Source: Gammaproteobacteria bacterium RIFCSPHIGHO2_12_FULL_63_22 (GTDB lineage Bacteria > Pseudomonadota > Gammaproteobacteria > Xanthomonadales > Xanthomonadaceae). Taken from it: a DNA stretch of 64,000 bases. The notes under the pieces are model-generated. The model had not been told where the DNA came from and searched no databases. It worked only from the letters and a program-made list of their open reading frames with translations. Below are positions 17,496-26,917 of this stretch, one piece after another. Position numbers and translations under genes: made by a program. The stretch covers positions 62,001 to 126,000 of the forward strand of contig MGYJ01000026.1 in NCBI GenBank assembly GCA_001801685.1, read 5' to 3'. The number at the start of each line of letters is the position of its first letter. Position 1 is the first letter of the stretch.

Positions 17496-19022
17496 ATGGA
17501 CACCCGGGCGGAAAAGCTCTGGCAACGCGGCATGGTCCACTTCCGTCAGGGGAACATGGAAGCCGCGAAAGCCAATTTCGAAGCGTTCCTGGCCCGCGAG
17601 CCGGGATCGGGGCCGGGCCATTTCCGACTTTCGATGGCCGAAGCGCGGCGTGGTCGTTATGCGGCCGCCCTTGCCTATGCGCACAGGGCGCTCGAAATCG
17701 ACCCCGACCGGGTAGAGACCCTCGCCCATCTCGCTCGCTGCCACCTGGGCGCGGGCCAGCCCGAACGCGCCCGCACCCGCGCCACCCAAGCCTTGTCGAT
17801 GCCGCGCGACAATCCGGTTGTACTCGACTCGCTGGGCGTCGTGATGACCCGCCTGGACGAACAGTCGCTCGCGCTCGAACTGTTCGACCAGGCGATCGCC
17901 CTTGCGCCTGGGCAGGCATCGATGCATTTCAACCGCGCGATGGCCAGGAAACAGTTCGGAATGGCGGAAGCGGCCGAACAGGACCTGGAAACCTGCCTGT
18001 CGCTTCAGCCCTCGCACGCCAAGGCGCACTGGATGCTGGCCGGGCTGCGCACACAGGACCTGGTGGGCAACCACCTGGTCCGGCTGCGGCGGCAGCTGGA
18101 CGGCGCGCGCGATGGCGATCAGGAGCTGATCGCGCTCTCCCTGTTCAAGGAACTCGACGACCTGGCCGATACCGCGGAGGCCAGTCGCGCCCTCGCCCGT
18201 GGCATTGCGGCGCGTGGTCCCCGCGCAAGCGCCGCAGGCCACGACCAGGCGGCGCTGGTGGATGCATTGGTCTCCCGCTGCACTGACAAGTTCGTGCGCC
18301 CGCGCGAAGGTTCGCGCGCCGAGCACGGCCCGGTATTCATCGTCGGCATGCCGCGCTCCGGCGTGGGACTGTTGGGCAGCTTGCTGTCGCGGCATCCCAA
18401 GGTTTTCCATCTGGGCAGCCAGTCGCCTTTCTCGCGGTTGCTCATGTCGGAAGTTGGCAGCCAATCAACGCGCGCCCTGGCGGCCGCCGACATCGATTCG
18501 GCGGGCAAGCTCGATTTCGAAGCGCTCGGTGCGCGTTACCTTTCGGAAGTGGTTCCGGCCGGGGCGCGCAACGCCATGGTGTGCGAAAGCCAGCCGCTGA
18601 ACTACCTTCAAGCGGGCTTCATTGCGCGAGCCCTTCCCGGCGCGCGTTTCCTGCACGTCAGCCGCGACCCGGTGGACAACTGCGTTTCCATCCTCGGCCA
18701 CGCGGGTGGCGACGCCAGTATTCCCAGCCACGATCCGGCAGGCTTGGCGGCGTACTACGGCGACTACCTCCGGTTGATGCAGCACTGGCACGACGTCCTG
18801 CCCGGGCGAATCATGGATGTCAGCTACGAAAGCCTGGTGGACAAGCCCGAGATGATCCTGCGCGTGGTCTGTTCGTTCCTCGGCATCCGCTACGCCTCGT
18901 CCCTGCGACTGGGGCTGCAACTGCACCAGCGCAGCCTGGGTCGCGGCCGGCGCTACCTGCCGCAACTGCCGCTGCTCGAATCAGGACTGGCGCCGCTTTC
19001 GCGCAAATCACGCAGCGCCTGA
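17496..19022 (+). CDS. TPR-sulfotransferase fusion protein
   Basis: A 508-residue protein. Residues 1-190 are tetratricopeptide repeats, seen in EKLWQRGMVHFRQGN, HFRLSMAEARRG and DNPVVLDSLGVVMTRLD. From about residue 275 a sulfotransferase domain begins with the PAPS 5'-phosphosulfate loop IVGMPRSGVGLLGSLL, and the 3'-phosphate motif is FLHVSRDPVDNCVSI near 387. This TPR-sulfotransferase form is frequent in proteobacteria, acceptor usually unknown. The usual PRSGTTL is PRSGVGL here, so the residue normally holding the sulfate is changed. ATG at 17496 lies 99 bp from the divergent uup start. Confidence 0.85.
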   Translation: MDTRAEKLWQRGMVHFRQGNMEAAKANFEAFLAREPGSGPGHFRLSMAEARRGRYAAALAYAHRALEIDPDRVETLAHLARCHLGAGQPERARTRATQALSMPRDNPVVLDSLGVVMTRLDEQSLALELFDQAIALAPGQASMHFNRAMARKQFGMAEAAEQDLETCLSLQPSHAKAHWMLAGLRTQDLVGNHLVRLRRQLDGARDGDQELIALSLFKELDDLADTAEASRALARGIAARGPRASAAGHDQAALVDALVSRCTDKFVRPREGSRAEHGPVFIVGMPRSGVGLLGSLLSRHPKVFHLGSQSPFSRLLMSEVGSQSTRALAAADIDSAGKLDFEALGARYLSEVVPAGARNAMVCESQPLNYLQAGFIARALPGARFLHVSRDPVDNCVSILGHAGGDASIPSHDPAGLAAYYGDYLRLMQHWHDVLPGRIMDVSYESLVDKPEMILRVVCSFLGIRYASSLRLGLQLHQRSLGRGRRYLPQLPLLESGLAPLSRKSRSA

Positions 19023-19067
19023 GCTCTTGGCCTAAGATTCCCGGAGTCCAGCCGGGAAGACTGCCGC

Positions 19068-21152
19068 ATGCGTACTTCGAGTTTTCGGGCCTGCCCGCTG
19101 TGTGAAGCCATTTGCGGGTTGGAGATGCAATTCGAAGACGGCCAGATGGTCGCCATCCGTGGCGACGACGCCGACCCCTTCAGCCGCGGCCATGTCTGTC
19201 CGAAGGGCAACGCGATACTCGACCTGGAAGCAGACCCCGACCGCCTGACCTCGCCAGTGCGCAAAGTGGACGGCGAGTGGCAACCCATTGGCTGGGACGA
19301 GGCATTCGCGCTGGCAGGACGCAGGCTTGCCGACGTGCAGAAGGAACACGGGCCCGCCGCGGTCGCCGCCTACCTGGGCAATCCGAACGTGCATCACTTC
19401 GGCCACATCGCCTACCTGCCGTCCCTGCTGCGCCTGCTGCGCACGCCCAACCTCTACAGCGCGTCCTCCGTGGACCAATGGCCGCACCAGTTCGTCAATG
19501 CCTTGATGTTCGGCCACCAGTTCCTGTTGCCGATTCCCGACATCGATCGCACCGATTACCTGCTGATGATCGGCGCGAATCCCGTCGCTTCGAATGGCAG
19601 CCTGATGACGGCGCCCGGCATTCCCCGCCGAATAAAGGAACTCACTGCGCGCGGCAAGTTGGTCGTGATCGATCCGCGCCGTACGGAAACCGCGGAACTC
19701 GCCAGCGAACACCACTTCATCCGCCCCGGAAGCGATGGCATGTTCCTGGTGTCGTTCGTGCAGGCGCTGATGCGCCAGGGCCCCGCGCGAACTGCGCATT
19801 ACGAGGGAAAAATCGCCGGCCTGGACGATGCCTTGAAAGCCATCGCCGAAGTGGATTGCAGCGACGTCCTCGACGTCACCGGCATCGATGCCGACACCGT
19901 CGGCCGATTGGCCGCGGAGTTCTACGCCGCGCCCAGTGCAGTGGCCTATGGGCGAATGGGTGTTTCCGTGCAGCGCTTCGGCACGCTTTGCCAATGGCTG
20001 CTGCAGATAGCAAACCTGTACACGGGAAACCTCGACCGCGAAGGCGGCGCGCTGGTGAACGAGGCGGCGATTCCAATCACCGGCCCTGGCACCAGCAGCG
20101 GCCATCGGGGACGCTGGAAGAGTCGCGTCCGCGGGCTGCCGGAGTTCGCCGGTGAATTGCCGGTAGCCGTGCTGGCCGAAGAAATGCAGACACCCGGCGA
20201 AGGCCAGGTCCGCGCGCTGCTGACCGTCGCTGGCAATCCGGTGCTTTCAACGCCCGATGGTCGCAACCTCGATGCCGCGATCGATGCACTGGAATTCATG
20301 GTGTCGATCGATTTCTACATCAACGAAACCACGCGCCACGCCGACCTGATCCTGCCGCCGGCCTCGCCACTCACGCAGTACCACTACGACCTCATCTTCA
20401 ACGCCTTCGCGGTGCGGCGGGTCGCACGCATCAATGTTCCCCTGCGCGAACGCAACGAAGGCGAGCGCGCCGACTGGGAAATCGTCAACGGCATCGCTGC
20501 CGCCTATGCCGAAGCCAGTGGCAAGCCATGGCAAGCGCTGCCTCCGCCAAAGACCATGATTGCCGCCGGACTCGCGAAAGGCAGCAGTGGGCTTGCGCTG
20601 GCGGACCTGGAAGCCGCGCCGCACGGGCTCGACCTCGGCCCGCTTCGCCCTTCCCTGTTGTCGCGTCTCGAAACCGCCAGCGGCATGATCGAAGCCGCTC
20701 CGCAGGCAATGCTGGACGAACTGCAAACACTTCGCGATGGACTCGCTGAAGCCGAGCCGCAAAGGCCGCTGCGCCTGATCGGCCGCCGTGATGCACGCAG
20801 CAACAATTCCTGGATGCATAACGCACAGCGACTGGTGAAGGGAAAAACGCGGCACCACCTGCTTATGCATCCGACCGACCTGGCTTCACGCAAGATCGAA
20901 AGTGGCGCCCGGGTCCGGGTGCGCTCGCGCGTGGGCGTGATCGAAACGGAAGTGATCGCCAGCGAGCAGATGATGCCCGGCGCCATCTGCCTGCCGCACG
21001 GATTCGGCCATGGCCTGGAAGGCGTGCGCCTGGCGCGCGCGAGCCAGGTCGCTGGCGCCAGCTACAACGACCTGTCGGACGCGATGTCGCTGGACGGCGC
21101 CTGCGGCAACGCCGCGTTGAACGGGCTCGCCGTGGAAGTCGAGCCCGCCTGA
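19068..21152 (+). CDS. Molybdopterin oxidoreductase (DMSO reductase superfamily)
   Basis: A 694-residue catalytic-type subunit. The N-terminal [4Fe-4S] motif is C9-x2-C12-x3-C16-x27-C44, then the usual GWDEAF start of the molybdenum domain. The C-terminal cofactor-binding domain has LLMHPTDLASRKIESGARV and QVAGASYNDLSDAMSLDGACGNAALNG split by short segments. The Mo-ligand loop, around YSASSVDQWPHQ (about 129-140), has serines but no Cys or Sec, so it is not an ordinary formate dehydrogenase or Nap-type nitrate reductase. No Tat signal is visible, so a cytoplasmic location is likely. No small subunit or electron-transfer gene adjoins it. Substrate unknown. Confidence 0.83.
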   Translation: MRTSSFRACPLCEAICGLEMQFEDGQMVAIRGDDADPFSRGHVCPKGNAILDLEADPDRLTSPVRKVDGEWQPIGWDEAFALAGRRLADVQKEHGPAAVAAYLGNPNVHHFGHIAYLPSLLRLLRTPNLYSASSVDQWPHQFVNALMFGHQFLLPIPDIDRTDYLLMIGANPVASNGSLMTAPGIPRRIKELTARGKLVVIDPRRTETAELASEHHFIRPGSDGMFLVSFVQALMRQGPARTAHYEGKIAGLDDALKAIAEVDCSDVLDVTGIDADTVGRLAAEFYAAPSAVAYGRMGVSVQRFGTLCQWLLQIANLYTGNLDREGGALVNEAAIPITGPGTSSGHRGRWKSRVRGLPEFAGELPVAVLAEEMQTPGEGQVRALLTVAGNPVLSTPDGRNLDAAIDALEFMVSIDFYINETTRHADLILPPASPLTQYHYDLIFNAFAVRRVARINVPLRERNEGERADWEIVNGIAAAYAEASGKPWQALPPPKTMIAAGLAKGSSGLALADLEAAPHGLDLGPLRPSLLSRLETASGMIEAAPQAMLDELQTLRDGLAEAEPQRPLRLIGRRDARSNNSWMHNAQRLVKGKTRHHLLMHPTDLASRKIESGARVRVRSRVGVIETEVIASEQMMPGAICLPHGFGHGLEGVRLARASQVAGASYNDLSDAMSLDGACGNAALNGLAVEVEPA

Positions 21153-21159
21153 TCGGGCA

Positions 21160-22194
21160 TTATTCCTCGACCGGCCGCAGTTCCATGTCGAGGATGACTT
21201 TGCCTTGCGCGTGGCCGGACATGAGGTAGTCGAAGGCCGCCACCGCATCGCTGAAATCAAAGACGCGATCCACCACGGGCCTGACCTCGCCGGAATCCAC
21301 GAGATGTGCAATCGCCTGCAACTGGGCGCCGTTGGACTCGGTGAGGTAGCGAAAGTAGCGGGCATTTCCAGCGCGCGCCGCGGCGTGGACCCGGCGCGAC
21401 ATCAACTGCATCACAGTGCGCACGACCAGGTTCCGGCCAAATTTCGCGATCATCTCCCGATCCGGCGGTCCCGCGACGCTGACCACGCAGCCACCTGGCT
21501 TCAACACGCGGAACGCCTTGAGCGTGTGCCCGCCCCCCAGCGTGTCGAAGACGATGTCGTAAACGCGGCCACGGCCCGCATAGTCTTCGCGGTCGTAGGC
21601 AATGACGTCGTGTGCGCCATGCGCACGCACGCGCTCGACATTGCGCGAACTGGTGGTCGAATCCACCTGCAGGCCCAGCCACCTTGCGTACTGGATGGCG
21701 AAACTGCCCAGTCCGCCGGACCCGGCATGGATCAGGATGCGCTGGCCGGGTCGCGCCTGCGCGCGGTCCACCAGGCCCTGCACGGTGGTCAACGCGACCA
21801 GTGGCAGCGACGCGGCGCCGACGACGCTGGTGCGTACCGGCGACATTGCCACGAAGGCTTCAGGCTGCACCGTGTATTGGGCGAAGGCGCCCAGCGTGTC
21901 GCGGCTGGCGCGAACGAAAACCCGATCGCCAAGCTTGAACTGGCTGGCCCCGGGGCCGACTGCATCGACGATTCCGCTGGCATCGAAACCGAGCGTCACC
22001 GGAAATGACAGCGCCTGCACGCGACGCAGCTCGCCGCGCAGCAGCTTGAAATCAATGGGGTTGAGGCTTGCCGCCCCTACCCGCAATCGCAACTCACCTG
22101 TTCCGGGCTCCGGCAGCGGCACCGACACCAGGCGCAGGCAATCCTTGGGGCTGCCGTAGCCTACGGCCTGCCACGCAAGCATTGCCTGCGTCAT
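21160..22194 (-). CDS. Zinc-independent MDR-family NADP-dependent oxidoreductase
   Basis: A 344-residue medium-chain reductase of the quinone oxidoreductase type. The GroES-like domain has LRVGAASLNPIDFKLLRGEL near residue 38 and LGFDASGIVDAVGPGA near 68. The Rossmann domain has IHAGSGGLGSFAIQYARWLG near 155, in place of the usual AGAGGVG. The structural and catalytic zinc ligands of classical alcohol dehydrogenases are absent. Substrates could be quinones, enones or acrylyl-type compounds. It converges on the molybdopterin gene with a 7-bp gap and begins 8 bp after slyD ends. Confidence 0.87.
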   Translation of the reverse strand: MTQAMLAWQAVGYGSPKDCLRLVSVPLPEPGTGELRLRVGAASLNPIDFKLLRGELRRVQALSFPVTLGFDASGIVDAVGPGASQFKLGDRVFVRASRDTLGAFAQYTVQPEAFVAMSPVRTSVVGAASLPLVALTTVQGLVDRAQARPGQRILIHAGSGGLGSFAIQYARWLGLQVDSTTSSRNVERVRAHGAHDVIAYDREDYAGRGRVYDIVFDTLGGGHTLKAFRVLKPGGCVVSVAGPPDREMIAKFGRNLVVRTVMQLMSRRVHAAARAGNARYFRYLTESNGAQLQAIAHLVDSGEVRPVVDRVFDFSDAVAAFDYLMSGHAQGKVILDMELRPVEE

Positions 22195-22203
22195 TGCACG
22201 GCG

Positions 22204-22686
22204 TCAGTGATGATGACCACCCGGGCCATGCACGTGGCCGTGGGTCAGCTCTTCCAGGCTGGCATCGCGCACCTCGGTCACTTCAATAGCGAAATGCAGG
22301 GTCTGGCCGGCCAGCGGATGGTTGCCGTCCACGGTCACTTCGTCGCCGTCGATCTTGGCAATGGCGACTGACATCGGGCCCTGCGGGGTCTGCGCCTGGA
22401 ATTCCATACCGACTTCAAGCGTGTCCACGCCCTGGAAGGCTTCGCGCGGCACGACCTGGATCATCATCGGGTTGGGCATGCCGTAGCCCTCTTCCGGGGC
22501 GACGACCACGTTGAAGACATCGCCCTGCTGCTTGCCCGACATCTCCTTTTCCAGGCCCGGCACGATATTGCCGGCGCCATGCAGGTAGCTCAGCGGCGCA
22601 CGGCCGTCGGAGCTGTCGATTACCTTGCCGGCGGCGTCGGTAAGGGTGTAGTGGAAGGTCGCGACGGTGCGCTCGCCGATTTGCAT
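22204..22686 (-). CDS. slyD: FKBP-type peptidyl-prolyl isomerase SlyD
   Basis: A 160-residue SlyD. The FKBP part carries YTLTDAAGKVIDSSDGRAPL and GNIVPGLEKEMSGK, the IF insert domain is around FNVVVAPEEGYGMPNP to DGNHPLAGQTLHF, and the C-terminus is a short His-rich tail with HGHVHGPGGHHH. SlyD is a cytoplasmic chaperone-isomerase that delivers nickel to hydrogenases in E. coli; the tail here is much shorter and holds fewer ligands. ATG at 22686 was chosen because the longer frame reads through the fpr promoter region. Confidence 0.93.
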   Translation of the reverse strand: MQIGERTVATFHYTLTDAAGKVIDSSDGRAPLSYLHGAGNIVPGLEKEMSGKQQGDVFNVVVAPEEGYGMPNPMMIQVVPREAFQGVDTLEVGMEFQAQTPQGPMSVAIAKIDGDEVTVDGNHPLAGQTLHFAIEVTEVRDASLEELTHGHVHGPGGHHH

Positions 22687-22824
22687 GATGGGATCTCGAG
22701 AGGAAGGGATGGGCGCCGGCTGGGCGCGAACGCGGATTATAAAACAGGCCCGGCCGGGACACACTCCAGCGCACTGGTGAGACAATAGCCGTTCAGGCGC
22801 GCTGCGCCCTCGCCAGATCCCCAC

Positions 22825-23604
22825 ATGTCCGCTGCCTACATCACCGAAACCGTGCTGGACGTCCGCCACTGGACGCCCGACTACTTCAGCTTCACGACGG
22901 CGCGCGACGACGGCTTCCGTTTCGACAACGGCCAGTTCGTGATGATCGGCCTGGAAGTGGATGGCAAGCCGCTGATGCGGGCCTACTCGATCGCCAGCGC
23001 CAACTGGGAAGAACAGCTCGAGTTCTTCAGCATCAAGGTGCCGCATGGCCCCTTGACCTCGCGCCTGCAGCACATCCGGGCCGGCGATACGATCCTGCTC
23101 AGCCGCAAGCCGACCGGCACCTTGCTGATCAGCGACTTGCTGCCGGGCCGGAACCTTTACCTGCTGAGCACGGGAACAGGCCTGGCGCCTTTCCTGGCCA
23201 TCATCAAGGACCCGGAGACCTACGAGCGTTTCGACAAGGTCATCCTCACGCATGGCGTGCGCGCCGTGGCCGACCTCGCCTATGCCGACTACATCCGTCG
23301 CGAATTGCCGCAACACGAATTCCTGGGCGAACAGATCCGCGAAAAGCTGCTGTATTACCCGGCAGTCAGCCGCGAGGCCCACGAGCACCAGGGACGCCTT
23401 ACCGATCTGATGGAAAGCGGCCGCATGCAGGCCGACCTGGGCCTGCCCACGATCGATCCTGCGCAAGACCGCTTCATGATCTGTGGCAGTCCATCCATGC
23501 TCGCCGACTTCCGCCGCATCCTCGACGCGCGCGGCTTCGGCGCCGCGCCGCGCATCGGCACGCCGGGTCACTATGTGTTCGAACGGGCGTTCGTCGAAAA
23601 ATGA
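22825..23604 (+). CDS. fpr: Ferredoxin--NADP(+) reductase
   Basis: A 259-residue FAD enzyme moving electrons between NADPH and ferredoxin or flavodoxin. The FAD site is RAYSIASANW near residue 52, the pyrophosphate site KVPHGPLTSRL near 72, the NADP site STGTGLAPFLAI near 115, and FMICGSPSMLADF near 220. The C-terminus GHYVFERAFVEK is the form of the Pseudomonas/Azotobacter FPR subclass, where the final residues lie at the nicotinamide pocket. Overlapping ATGA couples it to the following acetyltransferase gene, and slyD is divergent. Confidence 0.93.
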   Translation: MSAAYITETVLDVRHWTPDYFSFTTARDDGFRFDNGQFVMIGLEVDGKPLMRAYSIASANWEEQLEFFSIKVPHGPLTSRLQHIRAGDTILLSRKPTGTLLISDLLPGRNLYLLSTGTGLAPFLAIIKDPETYERFDKVILTHGVRAVADLAYADYIRRELPQHEFLGEQIREKLLYYPAVSREAHEHQGRLTDLMESGRMQADLGLPTIDPAQDRFMICGSPSMLADFRRILDARGFGAAPRIGTPGHYVFERAFVEK

Positions 23605-24131
23605 GTGGGCTCGCGCTCGACTTCCGATTGGCGGAGCCGGCTGATGCCGCAGCGCTCGGCGGGTTCATGGCACGCAACTTCGTGGCGGCTTACGGGCATT
23701 GCTCGACGCCGGAAAACATCCAGGCTGCCATCCACGAACATTATGGCGAGGCCGCGCAGCTTCGGCAGATCCAGGATCCGTCACGCTGGAACCTGATCGC
23801 GCTGCATGGCGATCAATGGGTCGGTCACGCGCAGATCAAGTCCGGTGGCGACGTGCCTGATGGCGTGACGGCGCGGCCTGCCATCGAGCTCAGCCGCTTC
23901 TATGTGGACACCGCATTCCATGGCCGATCGATCGCGCAGGCGATGATGGAAATGGTGAAGTCCCGGGCCCGCGAGCTCGGTGCGCGTTCGATCTTCCTGA
24001 GCGTGTGGCAGGAGCAACCGCAAGCCATCCGCTTCTACACCAAGGAAGGTTTCACGATCGCCGGTACGCTGGTGTTCGTTGTGGGCAATGATCCCAAGGA
24101 CGATTGGCTGATGGTCCACACCCTGGATTGA
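23601..24131 (+). CDS. GNAT family N-acetyltransferase
   Basis: A 176-residue GNAT protein starting LDFRLAEPADAAALGGFM. The fold is complete: the ELSRFYVDTAFHGRSIAQAMM strand-loop-helix near residue 97 contains the acetyl-CoA loop, in a weak form (HGRSIA for the usual RGxGxG), and IFLSVWQEQPQAIRFYTKEGF near 132 is the conserved C-terminal motif. The start ATG overlaps the fpr stop as ATGA. Similar proteins acetylate amino compounds or protein N-termini; the substrate is unknown. Confidence 0.85.
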   Translation: MSGLALDFRLAEPADAAALGGFMARNFVAAYGHCSTPENIQAAIHEHYGEAAQLRQIQDPSRWNLIALHGDQWVGHAQIKSGGDVPDGVTARPAIELSRFYVDTAFHGRSIAQAMMEMVKSRARELGARSIFLSVWQEQPQAIRFYTKEGFTIAGTLVFVVGNDPKDDWLMVHTLD

Positions 24132-24189
24132 TGTCTGTTCCTGTCGACGGGTTCGGCGTTATCCTTGCCCCGACCACCAGGGGACATCG

Positions 24190-24723
24190 ATGAAGCTTTC
24201 GTTTGCCGCGCTATGCCTGTCGCTGCTTCTAGCCATGCCTGCCCTGGCGAAACTCGAGGTCGGCGTAACGCCGCCCGACCTGCTCGGCAACACGCCGAAG
24301 AAGGACGAGATCCGCATCAGCCAGTTCAAGGGCACCGTGGTCGTGGTCACTTTCTGGGCGTCCTGGTGCGGCCCGTGCCGTCGCGAACTTCCGGTGCTCG
24401 ACGCATTGCAGAAAGCCGCCGGCGACAAGGTCCGCATCATCGCGGTCAATGTCGAAGACACGCCCGAGGACTACCGCATCATTCGCAAGCAGATGAAGGG
24501 CAGCGCGCTGACCTTCACCCACGACCGTCGTGGCACCATCGCCAAGGGCTACGCGGTGAATTCCTACCCCAATCTCTACGTGATCGACCAGGCGGGAATC
24601 ATCAGCGCGGTGCACGTGGGCTTCGACGACAATTCCCTGCTGGAAATCGTCGACGACATCAACAAGTTGCTGGTTTCGCCGCCCCGCGTCGCGGCGCCGG
24701 CGGCAGGCGCCGGCAAGGCTTGA
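24190..24723 (+). CDS. Periplasmic TlpA-like thiol-disulfide oxidoreductase
   Basis: A 177-residue exported thioredoxin-fold protein. The signal peptide ends near ALAKL (about 18), and the active site is WASWCGPCRRELPVL near residue 56, with cis-Pro region YPNLYVIDQAG near 125. TlpA/ResA proteins reduce cysteines in the periplasm, for example for cytochrome c haem sites or copper sites. The C-terminal tail is Ala/Pro-rich. It converges on the glutathione peroxidase gene with a one-base gap between stop codons. Confidence 0.88.
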   Translation: MKLSFAALCLSLLLAMPALAKLEVGVTPPDLLGNTPKKDEIRISQFKGTVVVVTFWASWCGPCRRELPVLDALQKAAGDKVRIIAVNVEDTPEDYRIIRKQMKGSALTFTHDRRGTIAKGYAVNSYPNLYVIDQAGIISAVHVGFDDNSLLEIVDDINKLLVSPPRVAAPAAGAGKA

Positions 24724-24724
24724 A

Positions 24725-25204
24725 TCAGAGGACCGAAGCCAGGTCCTTCTCGATTTTTTCCGGCGTATCGGTGGGTGCGTAGCGCTTCACCACGCGGCCG
24801 TTCTTGTCGATCAGGAACTTCGTGAAGTTCCACTTGATCGACTCCATGCCCAGCAGGCCGGGCTTTTCCTTCTTCAGCCACTTCCACAGCGGATGCGCCG
24901 AGCCGCCGTTGACTTCCACTTTTTCGTAAAGTGGAAAGCTGACGTCGTAATTCAGTGAACAGAAATTGCGGATTTCATCCGCGTCGCCCGGCTCCTGGTG
25001 GCCGAACTGGTCGCACGGGAAACCGAGCACCACCAGTCCCTGGTCCTTGTAGGTCTCCCAGAGTTTTTCCAGGCCCGTGTATTGCGGCGTGAACCCGCAC
25101 TTGGATGCGGTGTTGACCACCAGCATCGCCTTGCCCTTGTAGTCGGCCAGCGGCTGGTCCTGGCCGTCCAGGGTCTTGGCGGAAAAATCGTAGGCAGTAG
25201 TCAT
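24725..25204 (-). CDS. Glutathione peroxidase family protein
   Basis: A 159-residue peroxidase of the BtuE type. The active-site Cys is in NTASKCGFTPQY near residue 36, followed by FPCDQFGHQEPG with the conserved Gln near 68, and WNFTKFLID with the catalytic Trp and Asn near 127. The protein uses a cysteine, not selenocysteine. I chose ATG 25204 (MTTAYDF), which begins at the family start. A frame starting at 25228 would add eight residues without support. It probably removes peroxides using thioredoxin or glutathione. Confidence 0.9.
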   Translation of the reverse strand: MTTAYDFSAKTLDGQDQPLADYKGKAMLVVNTASKCGFTPQYTGLEKLWETYKDQGLVVLGFPCDQFGHQEPGDADEIRNFCSLNYDVSFPLYEKVEVNGGSAHPLWKWLKKEKPGLLGMESIKWNFTKFLIDKNGRVVKRYAPTDTPEKIEKDLASVL

Positions 25205-25258
25205 GTCGGGCTCCGGAAGAATCAACACCAGCCAGCATCGGCCAAGCCGCCGGCAGCG

Positions 25259-26569
25259 TCAATGCGCCGCCGGGTCCCTGTCGCCGACCAACACGATATC
25301 GGCCGGTGGTCCCGCAGCCAGCGCGGCGTGCATGGTCGCGTCATCGCGCTTGCCTTCCCATCGGGCGATGAACATCGTGGCGACGCCATTGCCGATGATG
25401 TTGGTGATGGCGCGGGCCTCGGACATGAAGCGGTCCACGCCCAGGATCAGCGCGACGCCCTCCACGGGCACCTTGCCGCTGAGCGCGCCCAGCGTCGCCG
25501 CCAGCGTGATGAAGCCTGAACCGGTTACGCCGGCCGCGCCCTTGGAGGTCAGCAGCAGCACGCCGAGCAACACCAGCTGGTCGCCCATGCTCAGTTCGAC
25601 ACCCAGGGCCTGCGCGATGAAGATCGCCGCCATGGTCAGGTAGATGCAGGTGCCATCCAGGTTGAAGGAGTAGCCCGTCGGCACGACAAGTCCAACCACG
25701 CTGCGGTCGCAGCCGAGTTCCTCCAGGCGCTGGATCAGGCGCGGCAGCGCCGATTCGGACGACGACGTGCCCAGCACCAGCATCAGTTCGGCGCGGATGT
25801 AGACCAGGAATCGCCACAGCGAGAATCCGGACAGGCGCGCCACCAGGCCCAGCACCACCACCACGAACAACAGGCAGGTCAGGTACACCGCCGCCATCAG
25901 CCAACCCAGCGAGACCAGGGTGCCGACGCCGTACTTGCCTACGGTAAAGGCCATCGCACCGAACGCACCGATCGGCGCGGCCTTCATGATCAGGTGCACG
26001 ATGCCGAAGAAGACGCCGCCGATTTCGTCCAGCCCGTCCAGGACCTTTCGCCCGGCGCTGCCCGCGTGCGTGAGTGCAATGCCGAACACCAGCGACACCA
26101 GCAGCACCTGCAACAGGTTGCCTTCGGTGAAGGCAGAGATGAAAGTGCGCGGGATGATGTCGAGCACGAAGCCGACCACGCCGCCGCTGGATTCCGCCTT
26201 CTGCTGGTATTGGGCAACCGCCGAGGCATCCAGCGTCGCCGGGTCGATGTTCATGCCGACGCCCGGCTTGACCACGTTGGCCACGACCAGGCCGATCACC
26301 AGTGCGATCGTGGTCAGGACTTCGAAATAAATAAGTGCGCGGACGCCGATGCGCCCCACGTGCTTGAGGTCGCCCATCCGTGCGATGCCGACCACGACCG
26401 TCAGGAATATCACCGGGCCGATGATCATCTTCACCAGCGCGATGAATCCATCGCCCAGTGGCTTCATCTTTTCGCCGAGGCCGGGCTCGAACACGCCGAG
26501 CGACACGCCGGCGACGATGGCCACCAGCACCTGCACGTAAAGCGATTTCCACCAAGCCTTGCGCATCAA
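25259..26569 (-). CDS. Dicarboxylate/amino acid:cation symporter (DAACS family)
   Basis: A 436-residue inner-membrane transporter of the DctA/GltP family. It has eight hydrophobic segments plus re-entrant loops. Diagnostic parts are the serine-rich hairpin tip [17 protein letters not shown] near residue 275, the [15 protein letters not shown] motif near 310, and [14 protein letters not shown] near 360 with the substrate-binding Gly/Ser. C4-dicarboxylates are the likely substrate, since the motif [12 protein letters not shown]-like region ([14 protein letters not shown]) is of DctA type. Single gene, ATG at 26569. Confidence 0.9.
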   Translation of the reverse strand: MMRKAWWKSLYVQVLVAIVAGVSLGVFEPGLGEKMKPLGDGFIALVKMIIGPVIFLTVVVGIARMGDLKHVGRIGVRALIYFEVLTTIALVIGLVVANVVKPGVGMNIDPATLDASAVAQYQQKAESSGGVVGFVLDIIPRTFISAFTEGNLLQVLLVSLVFGIALTHAGSAGRKVLDGLDEIGGVFFGIVHLIMKAAPIGAFGAMAFTVGKYGVGTLVSLGWLMAAVYLTCLLFVVVVLGLVARLSGFSLWRFLVYIRAELMLVLGTSSSESALPRLIQRLEELGCDRSVVGLVVPTGYSFNLDGTCIYLTMAAIFIAQALGVELSMGDQLVLLGVLLLTSKGAAGVTGSGFITLAATLGALSGKVPVEGVALILGVDRFMSEARAITNIIGNGVATMFIARWEGKRDDATMHAALAAGPPADIVLVGDRDPAAH

Positions 26570-26650
26570 TCAGCCCTCCCCGGCCAGTCTACGGAGCGTA
26601 TCGCAATCCGAAACGCTGCTGCGAATCTTGCGTACGCGGCGTTGGCACAT

Positions 26651-26684
26651 AAAAAAAGCCCCGAGTGTTTCCACTCGGGGCTTT
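26651..26684 (-). terminator. Rho-independent terminator of the cold-shock gene
   Basis: Read on the minus strand, a stem AAGCCCCGAGTG / CACTCGGGGCTT with a four-base loop is followed by seven T residues. It lies 24 bp beyond the cold-shock stop codon. The opposite face has a short A/T context and could weakly serve the other strand. Confidence 0.9.
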
Positions 26685-26707
26685 CTCAACTCGCGTTAGC
26701 GAATGAC

Positions 26708-26917
26708 TTAGGCGATCTGTACCGCGTCAGCCTGCAGGCCTTTCTGGCCCTTGACGACGGTGAACGTCACTTTCTGGCCTTCCTGGAGCGACTTGAAGCC
26801 GCTGCCCTGGATGGAACGGAAATGGACGAACAGGTCCTCGCCGCTTTCCGGCGTGATGAAACCAAAACCCTTGGCATCATTGAACCACTTGACAGTACCG
26901 CTCTGGCGATCCGACAT
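26708..26917 (-). CDS. Cold-shock protein, CspA family
   Basis: A 69-residue single CSD protein, the usual length. RNP1 is KGFGFITP and RNP2 is DLFVHFRSI, with [11 protein letters not shown] at the start; these aromatic residues bind single-stranded RNA and DNA. The ATG is preceded by AAGGAG. The 228-bp region upstream, up to the TonB receptor end, is long and AT-rich compared with its surroundings, as expected for cold-shock leader RNAs, though I cannot identify a cold box. The gene ends in its own terminator. Confidence 0.93.
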   Translation of the reverse strand: MSDRQSGTVKWFNDAKGFGFITPESGEDLFVHFRSIQGSGFKSLQEGQKVTFTVVKGQKGLQADAVQIA

